Source: Pseudomonas sp. TH41
GTDB taxonomy: Bacteria > Pseudomonadota > Gammaproteobacteria > Pseudomonadales > Pseudomonadaceae
NCBI RefSeq assembly: GCF_016650695.1
Contig: NZ_JAEKFH010000007.1
Location: 186,001-250,000 of the forward strand
Length of the DNA: 64,000 nucleotides
Reading direction: 5' to 3'
Under the pieces are notes generated by a model. It made no database searches. It saw nothing but the letters and a program-made list of their open reading frames with translations, and was not told the DNA's origin. This document shows positions 8,055 to 16,884 of this stretch, one piece after another. Within the stretch, counting starts at the first letter, position 1. Each line of letters begins with the position of its first letter. The position numbers and the translations under genes were made by a program.

Positions 8055-9578
8055 ATGACCGTGATCAAGCAAGACGACCTGATTCAGAGCGTTGCCGACG
8101 CCCTGCAGTTCATTTCCTATTACCACCCCGTTGATTTCATCCAGGCGATGCACGAGGCCTACCTGCGTGAAGAATCGCCGGCAGCTCGCGATTCGATGGC
8201 GCAAATCCTGATCAACTCGCGTATGTGCGCCACCGGCCACCGCCCGATTTGCCAGGACACCGGCATCGTCACCGTCTTCGTCCGCGTGGGCATGGACGTA
8301 CGTTGGGATGGCGCCACCATGGGCCTGGACGACATGATCAACGAAGGCGTGCGCCGGGCTTACAACCTGCCGGAAAACGTCCTGCGTGCTTCGATCCTCG
8401 CCGACCCGGCGGGCGCTCGTAAAAACACCAAGGACAACACCCCGGCCGTTATCCACTACTCCATCGTTCCGGGTAACACCGTGGAAGTGGACGTGGCAGC
8501 CAAGGGCGGCGGTTCCGAGAACAAGTCGAAAATGGCCATGCTCAATCCGTCCGACTCGATCGTCGACTGGGTACTGAAGACCGTTCCGACCATGGGCGCC
8601 GGCTGGTGCCCACCGGGCATGCTGGGCATCGGCATCGGCGGCACCGCCGAGAAAGCCGCGGTGATGGCCAAGGAAGTGTTGATGGAATCCATCGACATTC
8701 ACGAGCTGAAAAAGCGCGGCCCGTCCAACCGTATCGAAGAGATGCGTCTGGAGCTGTTCGAGAAGGTCAACCAACTGGGCATCGGCGCCCAGGGCCTGGG
8801 TGGCCTGACCACCGTGCTCGACGTGAAGATCATGGACTACCCGACTCACGCCGCTTCGTTGCCGGTGTGCATGATCCCCAACTGCGCCGCCACCCGTCAC
8901 GCGCACTTTGTGCTCGACGGTTCGGGGCCTGCGTCCCTGGAAGCGCCACCGCTGGACGCCTACCCGGAAATCGTCTGGGAAGCCGGTCCATCGGCCCGTC
9001 GCGTCAACCTCGACACCCTGACCCCGGAAGACGTGCAGAGCTGGAAGCCGGGCGAAACCGTCCTGCTCAACGGCAAGATGCTCACCGGTCGCGACGCGGC
9101 GCACAAGCGCATGGTCGAGATGCTGAACAAGGGTGAAACCTTGCCGGTGGACCTCAAAGGTCGCTTCATCTACTACGTCGGCCCGGTCGATCCGGTACGC
9201 GAAGAAGTGGTAGGCCCTGCCGGTCCGACCACCGCCACGCGGATGGACAAGTTCACCCGTCAGATCCTCGAGCAAACCGGCCTGCTGGGCATGATCGGCA
9301 AATCCGAGCGCGGCCCGACCGCGATCGAAGCGATCAAGGACCACAAAGCCGTTTACCTGATGGCAGTTGGCGGCGCGGCTTACCTGGTGGCGCAAGCCAT
9401 CAAGAAATCCCGCGTAGTGGCTTTCGCCGAACTGGGCATGGAAGCGATCTACGAGTTCGACGTCAAAGACATGCCGGTCACCGTTGCAGTCGATAGCAAG
9501 GGTGAGTCGGTACACATCACCGGTCCTGCCATCTGGCAGAAAAAGATCAGTGAAAGCCTGGCGGTAGAAGTGCAGTAA
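8055..9578 (+). CDS. fumA: Fumarate hydratase, class I (4Fe-4S)
   Basis: 507 residues, the class I length, with the N-terminal Fe-S hydratase domain and C-terminal beta domain. Cluster cysteines are visible in RMCATGHRPICQDTG and in MIPNCAATRH. It interconverts fumarate and malate in the TCA cycle; this class is oxygen- and iron-sensitive. The ATG at 8055 follows GAGGAG at 8041, so the 10-residue upstream extension is rejected. It is monocistronic with a terminator at 9598-9632. Confidence 0.95.
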   Translation: MTVIKQDDLIQSVADALQFISYYHPVDFIQAMHEAYLREESPAARDSMAQILINSRMCATGHRPICQDTGIVTVFVRVGMDVRWDGATMGLDDMINEGVRRAYNLPENVLRASILADPAGARKNTKDNTPAVIHYSIVPGNTVEVDVAAKGGGSENKSKMAMLNPSDSIVDWVLKTVPTMGAGWCPPGMLGIGIGGTAEKAAVMAKEVLMESIDIHELKKRGPSNRIEEMRLELFEKVNQLGIGAQGLGGLTTVLDVKIMDYPTHAASLPVCMIPNCAATRHAHFVLDGSGPASLEAPPLDAYPEIVWEAGPSARRVNLDTLTPEDVQSWKPGETVLLNGKMLTGRDAAHKRMVEMLNKGETLPVDLKGRFIYYVGPVDPVREEVVGPAGPTTATRMDKFTRQILEQTGLLGMIGKSERGPTAIEAIKDHKAVYLMAVGGAAYLVAQAIKKSRVVAFAELGMEAIYEFDVKDMPVTVAVDSKGESVHITGPAIWQKKISESLAVEVQ

Positions 9579-9597
9579 ACGCTTCGACTGACACAGC

Positions 9598-9632
9598 AAA
9601 GGCGACAGGGGTCATGCTCCTGTCGCCTTTTT
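9598..9632 (+). terminator. Rho-independent terminator of fumarase gene
   Basis: AAAGGCGACAGG and CCTGTCGCCTTT form a 12-bp stem, followed by more T, 20 bases after the stop codon. Confidence 0.92.
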
Positions 9633-9664
9633 TATTGCCCATTGTTTTGCTCATGCTTGCTCTT

Positions 9665-9763
9665 GTGGGAGCGAGCTTGCTCGCGATGGACGTTAACGAT
9701 AATGCGTTTATTCAGGAAGTACGCGTTATCGTTAACGTCCATCACGAGCAAGCTCGCTCCTAC
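9665..9763. repeat. REPIN, class A
   Basis: Left GTGGGAGCGAGCTTGCTCGC and right GAGCAAGCTCGCTCCTAC. The inner spacer is itself a near-perfect dyad (GGACGTTAACGATAA and TTATCGTTAACGTCC), so the whole 99 bp can fold into one long hairpin. It lies just upstream of the sensor kinase gene. Confidence 0.9.
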
Positions 9764-9820
9764 AGTGGGATGACGGGGGAAGCCCATGTTATGGTGCGGG
9801 CCCTCCCGAATACGTGTGTA

Positions 9821-11596
9821 ATGCCCCGCATGTCTGAGTTTTCGCGCCCTCTGCGCCTGACGTTGTACACCGTTGTGATCCTCGCCGGCGCCGCCCTCGC
9901 AGCCACCCTGGCCATGCGTCACGCCGAGCGTCAGGCCTTGGTGGAAGACGCTGCCCGCGCCAATCAGCAGCTGGCGCTGTACGCCACGTCACTGCACACC
10001 CTGATCGAACGTTACCGCGCCCTGCCCGCCGTGCTGGCGCTGGACCCGGAATTGCGTTCGGCGCTCAAGGGGTCGGTGAGCCCCGGGCAACAGGACGCGC
10101 TGAACCGCAAGCTGGAAAAGATCAACGGGGCCGCCGAGTCCTCGACCCTCGAACTGCTCGATCACACCGGCCTGGCCGTGGCGGCGAGCAACTGGCGCTT
10201 GCCCAGTAGTTATGTCGGCCACAACTACGGTTTTCGTCCCTACTTCAGCCAGACCCGCACCCAGGGCACCGGGCGTTTTTATGCGGTGGGCGTGACCAGC
10301 GGGATTCCGGGTTACTTCCTGTCCAGCGCCGTCACTGATGACGACGGCGGGTTTCTCGGCGCGATGGTGGTGAAACTCGAGTTTCCGGAACTGGAGCGCG
10401 AATGGAGCCAGGGCAGCGACACGCTGTTGGTCAGCGACGCACGGGGGATCATCTTCATCGCCAACCAGCCGGGCTGGCGCTATCGCTCGCTGAAACCGTT
10501 GAACGACAGTGATCACGCCGAACTCAAGGCCACCCGCCAATACGACAAGCAGCCGCTGACGCTGCTTGACTATCAATCGCTGCGACGCTTCGACGACAAC
10601 AGTGACCTGGCACGGGTCGATGGCCCCGACGGAAAGAAGGATTACCTGTGGGAATCCCTGCCGCTGGCCACCGAAGGCTGGACGCTGCACCTGTTGCGCC
10701 GCCCGCAAGTCGCCTTCGAAGACAGCCGCAACGCCGCGCTCGCCGCTGCCGGATTGTGGCTGACGCTGGTGTTCCTGCTGCTGTTTCTCAACCAGCGCTG
10801 GCGCCTGGCGAAAATGCGCCAGCGCAGTCGCGAAGAACTCGAACAACTGGTGGAAGAACGCACCCGCGACTTGCGCACCGCGCAAGATGGGCTGGTGCAA
10901 TCGGCCAAACTCGCTGCTCTTGGCCAGATGTCTGCTGCGCTGGCCCATGAGATCAACCAGCCGCTGACCGCGCAGCGCATGCAACTCGCGACGCTGCGCC
11001 TGCTGCTCGATCACGGCCGGGTCGACGACGCCTACAAGGCGCTCAAACCAGTGGATGACATGCTGACGCGCATGGCGGCTCTCACCGGCCACCTGAAAAC
11101 CTTCGCCCGCAAAAGCCCCAGCGGCTTGCGCGAACGTCTTGATCTTGCCGCCGTGGTCGACCAATCGTTGCACCTGCTCGACACAAGGTTGCGCGATGAA
11201 CAGGTCAGCACCGTCTTGCACCTGACGCGCCCGGCCTGGGTGCGCGGCGATGCGATTCGTCTGGAACAGGTGTTGATCAATCTGCTGCGCAACGCCCTGG
11301 ATGCGATGCAGGACAAACCCTGCAAGCGCCTGGAAATCCGCCTCGAAGCCGACGAACAACTCTGGCGCCTGACCGTCGCCGACAACGGTGGCGGCATCGC
11401 CGAAGACCATCTGCCGAAAGTGTTCGATCCGTTTTTCACCACCAAAGCGGTGGGCGATGGTCTGGGCATTGGCCTGGCGGTATCGTTTGCCATCGTTCAC
11501 GAATCGGGCGGCCGCCTGAGTGCGGGCAATCAGGGCAACGGCGCCGTGTTCACCCTGACGCTGCCGATCGATCCGGAGGTGCCTGGCGCATGCTGA
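9821..11596 (+). CDS. C4/C5-dicarboxylate sensor histidine kinase (DctB/MifS type)
   Basis: 591 residues. Membrane segment 1 is near residues 13-33 (LYTVVILAGAALAATLAM). A periplasmic PDC/Cache sensor follows (about 35-305), then membrane segment 2 (GLWLTLVFLLLFLNQRW) and a coiled coil. The transmitter has the H box AALAHEINQPLTAQ, N box NLLRNALDAM, and G boxes ADNGGGIAEDH and GLGIGLAVSF. It overlaps its response regulator by 8 bases. With the dicarboxylate permease next in line, it most resembles MifS, the alpha-ketoglutarate sensor, though DctB is an equally good family name. The start is 9821 or 9830; neither has a clear ribosome site. Confidence 0.85.
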   Translation: MPRMSEFSRPLRLTLYTVVILAGAALAATLAMRHAERQALVEDAARANQQLALYATSLHTLIERYRALPAVLALDPELRSALKGSVSPGQQDALNRKLEKINGAAESSTLELLDHTGLAVAASNWRLPSSYVGHNYGFRPYFSQTRTQGTGRFYAVGVTSGIPGYFLSSAVTDDDGGFLGAMVVKLEFPELEREWSQGSDTLLVSDARGIIFIANQPGWRYRSLKPLNDSDHAELKATRQYDKQPLTLLDYQSLRRFDDNSDLARVDGPDGKKDYLWESLPLATEGWTLHLLRRPQVAFEDSRNAALAAAGLWLTLVFLLLFLNQRWRLAKMRQRSREELEQLVEERTRDLRTAQDGLVQSAKLAALGQMSAALAHEINQPLTAQRMQLATLRLLLDHGRVDDAYKALKPVDDMLTRMAALTGHLKTFARKSPSGLRERLDLAAVVDQSLHLLDTRLRDEQVSTVLHLTRPAWVRGDAIRLEQVLINLLRNALDAMQDKPCKRLEIRLEADEQLWRLTVADNGGGIAEDHLPKVFDPFFTTKAVGDGLGIGLAVSFAIVHESGGRLSAGNQGNGAVFTLTLPIDPEVPGAC

Positions 11597-12924
11597 ATTC
11601 AGTGATGGTGGTCGACGACGAAAGCAGCATCCGCAGTGCCGTCGAACAGTGGCTGAGCCTGTCGGGGTTCGAGGTGCAGCTGTTCAGCCGCGCCGATGAA
11701 TGCCTGGCGCAGTTGCCCGAGCACTTCCCCGGCGTGATTCTCAGTGACGTGCGCATGCCCGGCATGACCGGTCTGCAATTGCTGGCCGAAGTGCAGCGCC
11801 GTGATGCCGACTTGCCGGTCATTTTGCTGACCGGCCACGGCGATGTGCCGATGGCCGTCGATGCGATGCGCGATGGCGCCTACGACTTTCTGGAAAAACC
11901 CTTCAGCCCCGAAACCCTGCTCGGCAGCTTGCGCCGCGCGTTGGACAAGCGCCGGCTGGTACTGGAAAACCGCGCCTTGCACCAGCTAGCGGACAACCGC
12001 GCAAAACTCGATGCGACATTGCTCGGGGTGTCCCGTGGTTTGCAGACCTTGCGTCGGCAGGTGCTGGACCTCGCGGCGTTGCCGGTCAACGTGTTGATCC
12101 GCGGTGAAACCGGCAGCGGCAAGGAATTGGTTGCCCGCTGCCTGCATGACTTCGGTCCGCGCGCCAGCCAGCCATTTGTGGCCCTCAATTGTGCGGCGAT
12201 TCCGGAGCAGTTGTTCGAAGCCGAGCTGTTCGGTCACGAGAGCGGCGCCTTCACCGGCGCCCAGGGCAAACGCATCGGCAAGCTCGAATACGCCGATGGC
12301 GGCACGCTGTTTCTCGATGAAATCGAAAGCATGCCGCTGGCCCAGCAGGTGAAATTGCTGCGGGTATTGCAGGAGCAAAAGCTCGAGCGTCTGGGTTCGA
12401 ACCAGAGCATTCGCGTGGACTTGCGGATCATTGCCGCGACCAAGCCCGACCTGCTGGATGAGGCTCGCGCCGGACGCTTTCGCGAAGATTTGGCCTATCG
12501 ATTGAACGTGGCCGAGTTGCGTCTGCCGCCGTTGCGCGAACGTCGAGAAGATATTCCGATGCTGTTCGAATCATTTGCCCAACAGGCCGCCGAGCGCTTG
12601 GGCCGGACCTTTCCACCGTTGACCGGTCCGCAGTTGAGCCATCTGCTGAGCCACGACTGGCCGGGCAATGTGCGCGAACTGGCGAACGTTGCCGAGCGCC
12701 AGGTGTTGGGACTGGGCGAGCCTACACCTGCGGGCATCGATCCGGGGCAATCGCTGGCGGCGCAGCAGGAAGCGTTTGAAGCACATTGCTTGCGCGCGGC
12801 ATTGACCCGGCACAAGGGGGATGTGAAAGCGGTGCTTGAAGAGCTGCAACTGCCGCGCCGCACGTTCAATGAAAAGATGCAGCGGCATGGCTTGACCCGT
12901 GAGATGTTTGTGCAAGGCAACTAA
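11590..12924 (+). CDS. Sigma-54-dependent response regulator (DctD/MifR type)
   Basis: 444 residues in three domains. The receiver has its phospho-acceptor at Asp53 (ILSDVRMPG). The AAA+ activator domain has Walker A GETGSGKE, the sigma-54-contacting GAFTGA loop and Walker B TLFLDEIE. The C-terminal Fis-type helix-turn-helix is at AVLEELQLPRRTFNEKM. Phosphorylated by the kinase encoded just upstream, it should bind enhancer sites and drive the sigma-54 promoter found 240 bases downstream in front of the permease. It is translationally coupled to the kinase. Confidence 0.9.
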   Translation: MLNSVMVVDDESSIRSAVEQWLSLSGFEVQLFSRADECLAQLPEHFPGVILSDVRMPGMTGLQLLAEVQRRDADLPVILLTGHGDVPMAVDAMRDGAYDFLEKPFSPETLLGSLRRALDKRRLVLENRALHQLADNRAKLDATLLGVSRGLQTLRRQVLDLAALPVNVLIRGETGSGKELVARCLHDFGPRASQPFVALNCAAIPEQLFEAELFGHESGAFTGAQGKRIGKLEYADGGTLFLDEIESMPLAQQVKLLRVLQEQKLERLGSNQSIRVDLRIIAATKPDLLDEARAGRFREDLAYRLNVAELRLPPLRERREDIPMLFESFAQQAAERLGRTFPPLTGPQLSHLLSHDWPGNVRELANVAERQVLGLGEPTPAGIDPGQSLAAQQEAFEAHCLRAALTRHKGDVKAVLEELQLPRRTFNEKMQRHGLTREMFVQGN

Positions 12925-12946
12925 ATCTTTGGTGTCTGGACTGGCT

Positions 12947-13039
12947 TCTTCGCGGGCAAGCCCGCTCCCACAGTGTCCGGGGTGTCCATACATTATGTGA
13001 TCGCCACAAAACCTGTGGGAGCGGGCTTGCCCGCGAAGA
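12947..13039. repeat. REP pair, class A (GTGGGAGCGGGCTTGCCCGC variant)
   Basis: CTTCGCGGGCAAGCCCGCTC at the left and GTGGGAGCGGGCTTGCCCGC at the right, about 43 bases apart, arranged tail-to-tail. It sits between the regulator gene and the permease control region. Confidence 0.85.
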
Positions 13040-13073
13040 GGCCGGCACAGACGGCACAAACCCAAGAGCCATA

Positions 13074-13123
13074 TAAGCAATTTTCCGCTTACACCCAACT
13101 TCCAATAAGCGGATTTCCGCTCA
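13074..13123 (+). promoter_or_regulatory. Two enhancer-like dyads upstream of the permease gene
   Basis: TAAGCAATTTTCCGCTTA (13074-13091) and TAAGCGGATTTCCGCTCA (13106-13123) are two 18-bp dyads of the form TAAGC...TTTCCGCTNA. Their centres are 32 bp apart, about three helical turns. They lie 50-80 bp upstream of the sigma-54 box, as expected for binding by the DctD/MifR-type activator encoded next door. Confidence 0.65.
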
Positions 13124-13162
13124 CTCAAACTTCAAAACCCCTCTAAACCGCCCCTCTCCCCC

Positions 13163-13179
13163 TTGGCACACCTCCTGCT
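13163..13179 (+). promoter_or_regulatory. Sigma-54 promoter of the permease gene
   Basis: TTGGCAC (13163-13169) and CTGCT (13175-13179). The GG and GC dinucleotides are 12 bases apart, as in the -24/-12 consensus. The box lies 63 bases before the start codon of the permease gene. Confidence 0.75.
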
Positions 13180-13241
13180 ATAGCCCTCGCAGGCTGCGTT
13201 TAAACGCGCTCCACAAAAACAATTAAACGAAGGATCCTTCA

Positions 13242-14561
13242 ATGGATAACTCCAACGCCCTGCCCCTTGGGTCGGCTGCCGTGCCCGCCAAAGAACGAAC
13301 CACGTCCAGCCGCATCAAATCGATCTTCAGCGGCTCGGTCGGCAACATGGTCGAGTGGTACGACTGGTACGTCTACGCCGCCTTCTCCCTGTACTTCGCC
13401 AAAGCCTTTTTCCCCAAAGGCGACACCACCGCACAACTGCTGAACACCGCCGCGATTTTCGCCGTGGGTTTCCTGATGCGCCCGATCGGTGGCTGGCTCA
13501 TGGGCCTCTACGCGGACCGCGCCGGTCGCAAACGCGCGTTGATGGCCTCGGTCTATCTGATGTGCTTCGGCTCCCTGCTGATCGCCCTGAGCCCGGGTTA
13601 CGAAACCATCGGCATCGGCGCGCCGATCCTGCTGGTGTTCGCGCGCTTGCTGCAAGGCCTGTCGGTCGGTGGCGAGTACGGCACCTCGGCGACTTACCTC
13701 AGCGAGATGGCGACCAAGGAACGTCGCGGCTTCTACTCCAGCTTCCAGTACGTGACCCTGATCTCTGGTCAGCTCATCGCCCTGGCGGTGTTGATCGTGC
13801 TGCAACAGACCCTGACCACCGAGCAACTCTACGATTGGGGCTGGCGCATCCCGTTCGCCATCGGCGCGCTGTGTGCCGTGGTCGCGCTTTACCTGCGTCG
13901 GGGCATGGAAGAAACCGAGTCGTTCACCAAGAAAGAGAAGGCCAAGGAAAGCGCGATGCGCACCTTGCTGCGCCATCCAAAGGAATTGATGACCGTGGTC
14001 GGCCTGACCATGGGCGGCACCCTGGCGTTCTACACCTACACCACGTACATGCAGAAATACCTGGTGAACACGGTCGGCATGAGCATCTCCGACTCCACCA
14101 CGATTTCGGCGGCCACGTTGTTCCTGTTCATGTGTTTGCAACCGCTGGTGGGCGGGTTGTCGGATAAGGTCGGTCGTCGGCCGATCCTGATTGCCTTCGG
14201 CATCCTGGGGACACTGTTCACCGTGCCGATCCTGACCACCCTGCACACCGTTCAATCCTGGTGGGGCGCGTTCTTCCTGATCATGGCGGCGCTGATCATT
14301 GTCAGCGGCTACACCTCGATCAACGCGGTGGTCAAAGCCGAACTGTTCCCGACCGAGATTCGTGCGCTGGGCGTTGGTTTGCCGTACGCGCTGACCGTGT
14401 CGATCTTTGGCGGCACCGCTGAATACATCGCGCTGTGGTTCAAGAGCATTGGCATGGAAACCGGTTACTACTGGTATGTGACGGCGTGCATTGCGGTGTC
14501 GTTGCTGGTCTACGTGACCATGAAAGACACCCGCAAGCATTCGCGGATCGAGACGGACTAA
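13242..14561 (+). CDS. kgtP: MFS dicarboxylate (alpha-ketoglutarate) permease
   Basis: 439 residues with about 12 membrane helices, in the metabolite:H+ symporter branch of the MFS (GSVGNMVEWYDWYVYAAF near the N-terminus, loop motif YADRAGRKRAL, and GGEYGTSATYLSEM). These features match KgtP, the proton-coupled alpha-ketoglutarate importer. A ribosome site AAGGATCC precedes the ATG. A sigma-54 promoter and a neighbouring sensor/activator pair indicate substrate-induced expression. The exact dicarboxylate is inferred from family and context. Confidence 0.85.
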   Translation: MDNSNALPLGSAAVPAKERTTSSRIKSIFSGSVGNMVEWYDWYVYAAFSLYFAKAFFPKGDTTAQLLNTAAIFAVGFLMRPIGGWLMGLYADRAGRKRALMASVYLMCFGSLLIALSPGYETIGIGAPILLVFARLLQGLSVGGEYGTSATYLSEMATKERRGFYSSFQYVTLISGQLIALAVLIVLQQTLTTEQLYDWGWRIPFAIGALCAVVALYLRRGMEETESFTKKEKAKESAMRTLLRHPKELMTVVGLTMGGTLAFYTYTTYMQKYLVNTVGMSISDSTTISAATLFLFMCLQPLVGGLSDKVGRRPILIAFGILGTLFTVPILTTLHTVQSWWGAFFLIMAALIIVSGYTSINAVVKAELFPTEIRALGVGLPYALTVSIFGGTAEYIALWFKSIGMETGYYWYVTACIAVSLLVYVTMKDTRKHSRIETD

Positions 14562-14583
14562 TCCAGGTCGTCTGTACCGGCCT

Positions 14584-14668
14584 CTTCGCGAGCAAGCTCG
14601 CTCCCACACTTGACCGCATTCTTCTGACAGAACTCGGTCAAATGTGGGAGCGGGCTTGCTCGCGAAGG
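14584..14668. repeat. REP pair, class A
   Basis: CTTCGCGAGCAAGCTCGCTC at the left and GTGGGAGCGGGCTTGCTCGC at the right, tail-to-tail, just after the permease stop. The remaining 207 bases before the next gene hold nothing I can identify. Confidence 0.85.
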
Positions 14669-14875
14669 CCGCGCCGCGGTTTCGCGTCGATCACAATCTG
14701 CTCCACCCCCCGCCAACACCCTCGGCAAATCCCTCCAGCAGATAACGATCGGTTAACGCTCCAGCAGCATTCTGCAGTTGACCGCATCCACATCAGCCTG
14801 ACGCACGTATATCGGTTACAGGCCCTGAATCAGCGCCTGAACGTATTCACTGCGAACGAACCTGGAGTAAACACC

Positions 14876-15067
14876 ATGAAAATCCAACTGATCCTCGCCC
14901 TGACCCTTTCCGTGCTGGGCGCCAACACCTTCGCGGCCGATGGTTACGACAAAACCGGCTCGGCCTCTTTTGCCTCCGAAGCCAGCGCTTCTGTCGAACG
15001 CGCCCACTCAGATACCTATGCTGCTGACGGTTTCGACAAAACCGGCACAGCAGAAGCTATCGGCTGA
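14876..15067 (+). CDS. Small exported protein with a duplicated motif
   Basis: 63 residues. A Sec signal peptide (MKIQLILALTLSVLGANTFA) is followed by about 43 mature residues. The motif AADGYDKTG at 20-28 returns as AADGFDKTG at 49-57, flanking a Ser/Ala-rich middle. CTGGAGT precedes the ATG and a hairpin follows the stop, so the unit looks complete and monocistronic. I do not recognise a function. Similar short exported proteins are common in pseudomonads without assigned roles. Confidence 0.7.
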   Translation: MKIQLILALTLSVLGANTFAADGYDKTGSASFASEASASVERAHSDTYAADGFDKTGTAEAIG

Positions 15068-15086
15068 TAGCTGGATGAAGGTCCAC

Positions 15087-15107
15087 AGCCCGGCTTCGGC
15101 CGGGCTT
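15087..15107 (+). terminator. Terminator-like hairpin after the small exported protein
   Basis: AGCCCGGC, loop TTCG, GCCGGGCT: a perfect 8-bp stem with a stable UUCG tetraloop, but only two T follow. It lies 20 bases after the stop codon. Confidence 0.65.
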
Positions 15108-15137
15108 ACATAAATGCCGGCATCAACCCAAAACCCT

Positions 15138-15276
15138 GTGGGAGCGAGCCTGCTCGCGATAGCTGACTAGCATTCAACATAGAAGTCACCTGTTACACCG
15201 CCTTCGCGAGCAGGCTCGCTCCCACATTGAATTGGTGTACACCAGCCCCTTGTGGGAGCGGGCTTGCTCGCGAAGG
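15138..15276. repeat. Three class A REPs in a row
   Basis: GTGGGAGCGAGCCTGCTCGC (plus), then CTTCGCGAGCAGGCTCGCTC (minus), then GTGGGAGCGGGCTTGCTCGC (plus). The first two form a REPIN; the third is a single extra REP abutting the end of the next gene. Confidence 0.85.
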
Positions 15277-15289
15277 CCGCGACTCGGTA

Positions 15290-16045
15290 TCAAGTCAACT
15301 CGACAACCGCCCGCTTCCCATACGCGTTCTGCGCATACGAAGCCCCCGCAATCATCACCACCAGAACCCCCGCCAATACCAGCGACGAACCAATAGTGCC
15401 GAAATCCAGACCGCCCTTTTCATGCGGTTTGGTCAGGAAATCACCCAACGTCGCGCCGAAGGGCCGGGTCAGTACAAACGCCACCCAGAACAGCAGCACC
15501 GACGAAATCCGCGTGAAGTACTTCAACAGCACCACCAACGCAATGGTCGAGCCGATCAACAACGCACCACCGGCAAAACCCAGACCCGAATCGTCGGCCA
15601 GGTAATCGCCGAGCGCCGTGCCCAGGGTGTTGGAAAACAGAATCGCCATCCAATAGAACATCTCGCCGCGAAAGGTCTGGACCTTGGTCACGTTCAGCGA
15701 ATCACCGCTCAGGCGCCATGCCGCAAAAATGCCTATCAGAATCGCAATCAGGATCATCGACCCTGTGGCATAGCCCAGGCCCAGGGTGCGGTCCATGAAA
15801 TCGGACATCGTGGTGCCGGCCGTGCTGGTCGACAAAATCACGATCCAGTACAGCACCGGCTTGTAGGTTTTTGCCATCAACTGCGTGATGAGCGTCAGCA
15901 CGAATACGCTGATCAAAATCAGCGAGCTGACGGCGTAACCGACGTTAAGGGTCATCGACAGCAAATCCCCCGCGGTTTCCCCCAGGGTCGTCGCGCAGAT
16001 TTTCATCACCCAGAACGCCAAGGTGATTTGAGGCAGTTTGTTCAT
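15290..16045 (-). CDS. Uncharacterised multi-pass membrane protein with fourfold W-x14-D repeat
   Basis: 251 residues, almost entirely hydrophobic helices, matching the uncharacterised membrane-protein family COG4705 by overall look. A repeated pattern is plain: Trp12/67/132/187, each followed 15 residues later by an Asp (27/82/147/202) in contexts such as TTLGETAGD, STAGTTMSD, NTLGTALGD and RPFGATLGD. The two halves are offset by exactly 120 residues, so the protein is an internal duplication of a two-repeat unit. Four membrane acidic residues suggest a cation site, but no substrate is known to me. It stands alone on the minus strand. Confidence 0.75.
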   Translation of the reverse strand: MNKLPQITLAFWVMKICATTLGETAGDLLSMTLNVGYAVSSLILISVFVLTLITQLMAKTYKPVLYWIVILSTSTAGTTMSDFMDRTLGLGYATGSMILIAILIGIFAAWRLSGDSLNVTKVQTFRGEMFYWMAILFSNTLGTALGDYLADDSGLGFAGGALLIGSTIALVVLLKYFTRISSVLLFWVAFVLTRPFGATLGDFLTKPHEKGGLDFGTIGSSLVLAGVLVVMIAGASYAQNAYGKRAVVELT

Positions 16046-16253
16046 CGAGGGTAAAGCTCCAATAGTCAGGGCAGCCGTTTCTCAGGCTTTGGACGCCGCG
16101 CAGACTGAAGGTGAGGCCGTGAAAATTAGGTAGGTGCTTTATGAAAAATCTGTCACACAAGCCAATGCACCGCATTTGCGACACTGGAAATTGCCGGCCA
16201 CCGCTTGCACTATGGCCCCCTTCGCTACGAACCGATTTCAGGAACCCCGCGCC

Positions 16254-16883
16254 ATGGCTGACGACATCCATTTCTACGAACCCGCCAACGGCCACGGCCT
16301 GCCCCATGACCCGTTCAACGCGATCGTCGGCCCGCGCCCCATCGGCTGGATTTCTTCACAGGATGCCGAAGGCCGCCTGAACCTGGCGCCCTACAGCTTC
16401 TTCAATGCCTTCAACTACATTCCACCGATCATTGGTTTTTCCAGCGTCGGGCGCAAAGACAGCCTGAACAACATCGAACAGACCGGCGAATTCGCCTGGA
16501 ACCTGGCGACCCGGCCACTGGCCGAGCAGATGAACCAGAGCAGCGCCATGGTCGTGCCTGAGGTCGATGAGTTCGAACTGTCGGGGCTGACGCCCGTTGC
16601 GTCGAAAATCATTCAGGTGCCACGGGTTGCCGAAAGTCCGGTGTCCTTTGAGTGCAAGGTGACACAGATCATTCAGTTGCAGCGCGCTGACGGGAACGTG
16701 GTGCCGAGCTGGCTGATTCTTGGCGAGGTGGTCGCCGTGCATATCGCCAAGTGGCTATTGAAGGATGGGGTGTACGACACCGCCGCGGCAGAACCGATTC
16801 TGCGCGGCGGAGGGCCCGCGGATTACTTCCAGCTCGGGCCAGACGCATTGTTCAAGATGTATCGCCCAGGGGCGAAAAGGTAG
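16254..16883 (+). CDS. Flavin reductase-like (FMN-binding split barrel) protein
   Basis: 209 residues, starting MADDIHFYEPANGHGLPHDP. The flavin reductase-like fold is shown by NAIVGPRPIGWISS, LNLAPYSFFNAFNYIPP, and the later GEVVAVHI and YDTAAAEPILRGGG segments. This branch (DIM6/NTAB-type) binds FMN, but its substrate is usually unknown. The ATG at 16254 follows AGGAACC, and an upstream in-frame extension of 40 residues is not family-like. It is convergent, one base apart, with the small gene that follows. Confidence 0.85.
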   Translation: MADDIHFYEPANGHGLPHDPFNAIVGPRPIGWISSQDAEGRLNLAPYSFFNAFNYIPPIIGFSSVGRKDSLNNIEQTGEFAWNLATRPLAEQMNQSSAMVVPEVDEFELSGLTPVASKIIQVPRVAESPVSFECKVTQIIQLQRADGNVVPSWLILGEVVAVHIAKWLLKDGVYDTAAAEPILRGGGPADYFQLGPDALFKMYRPGAKR

Positions 16884-16884
16884 G

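Noticed and set aside
7767..9599. A 610-codon reading frame antisense to fumarase
   Set aside because: Antisense shadow caused by third-position GC; the plus strand encodes a complete class I fumarase.
9614..9820. A longer N-terminus for the sensor kinase
   Set aside because: The upstream in-frame codons run through the fumarase terminator region and a REPIN, so they are not part of the protein.
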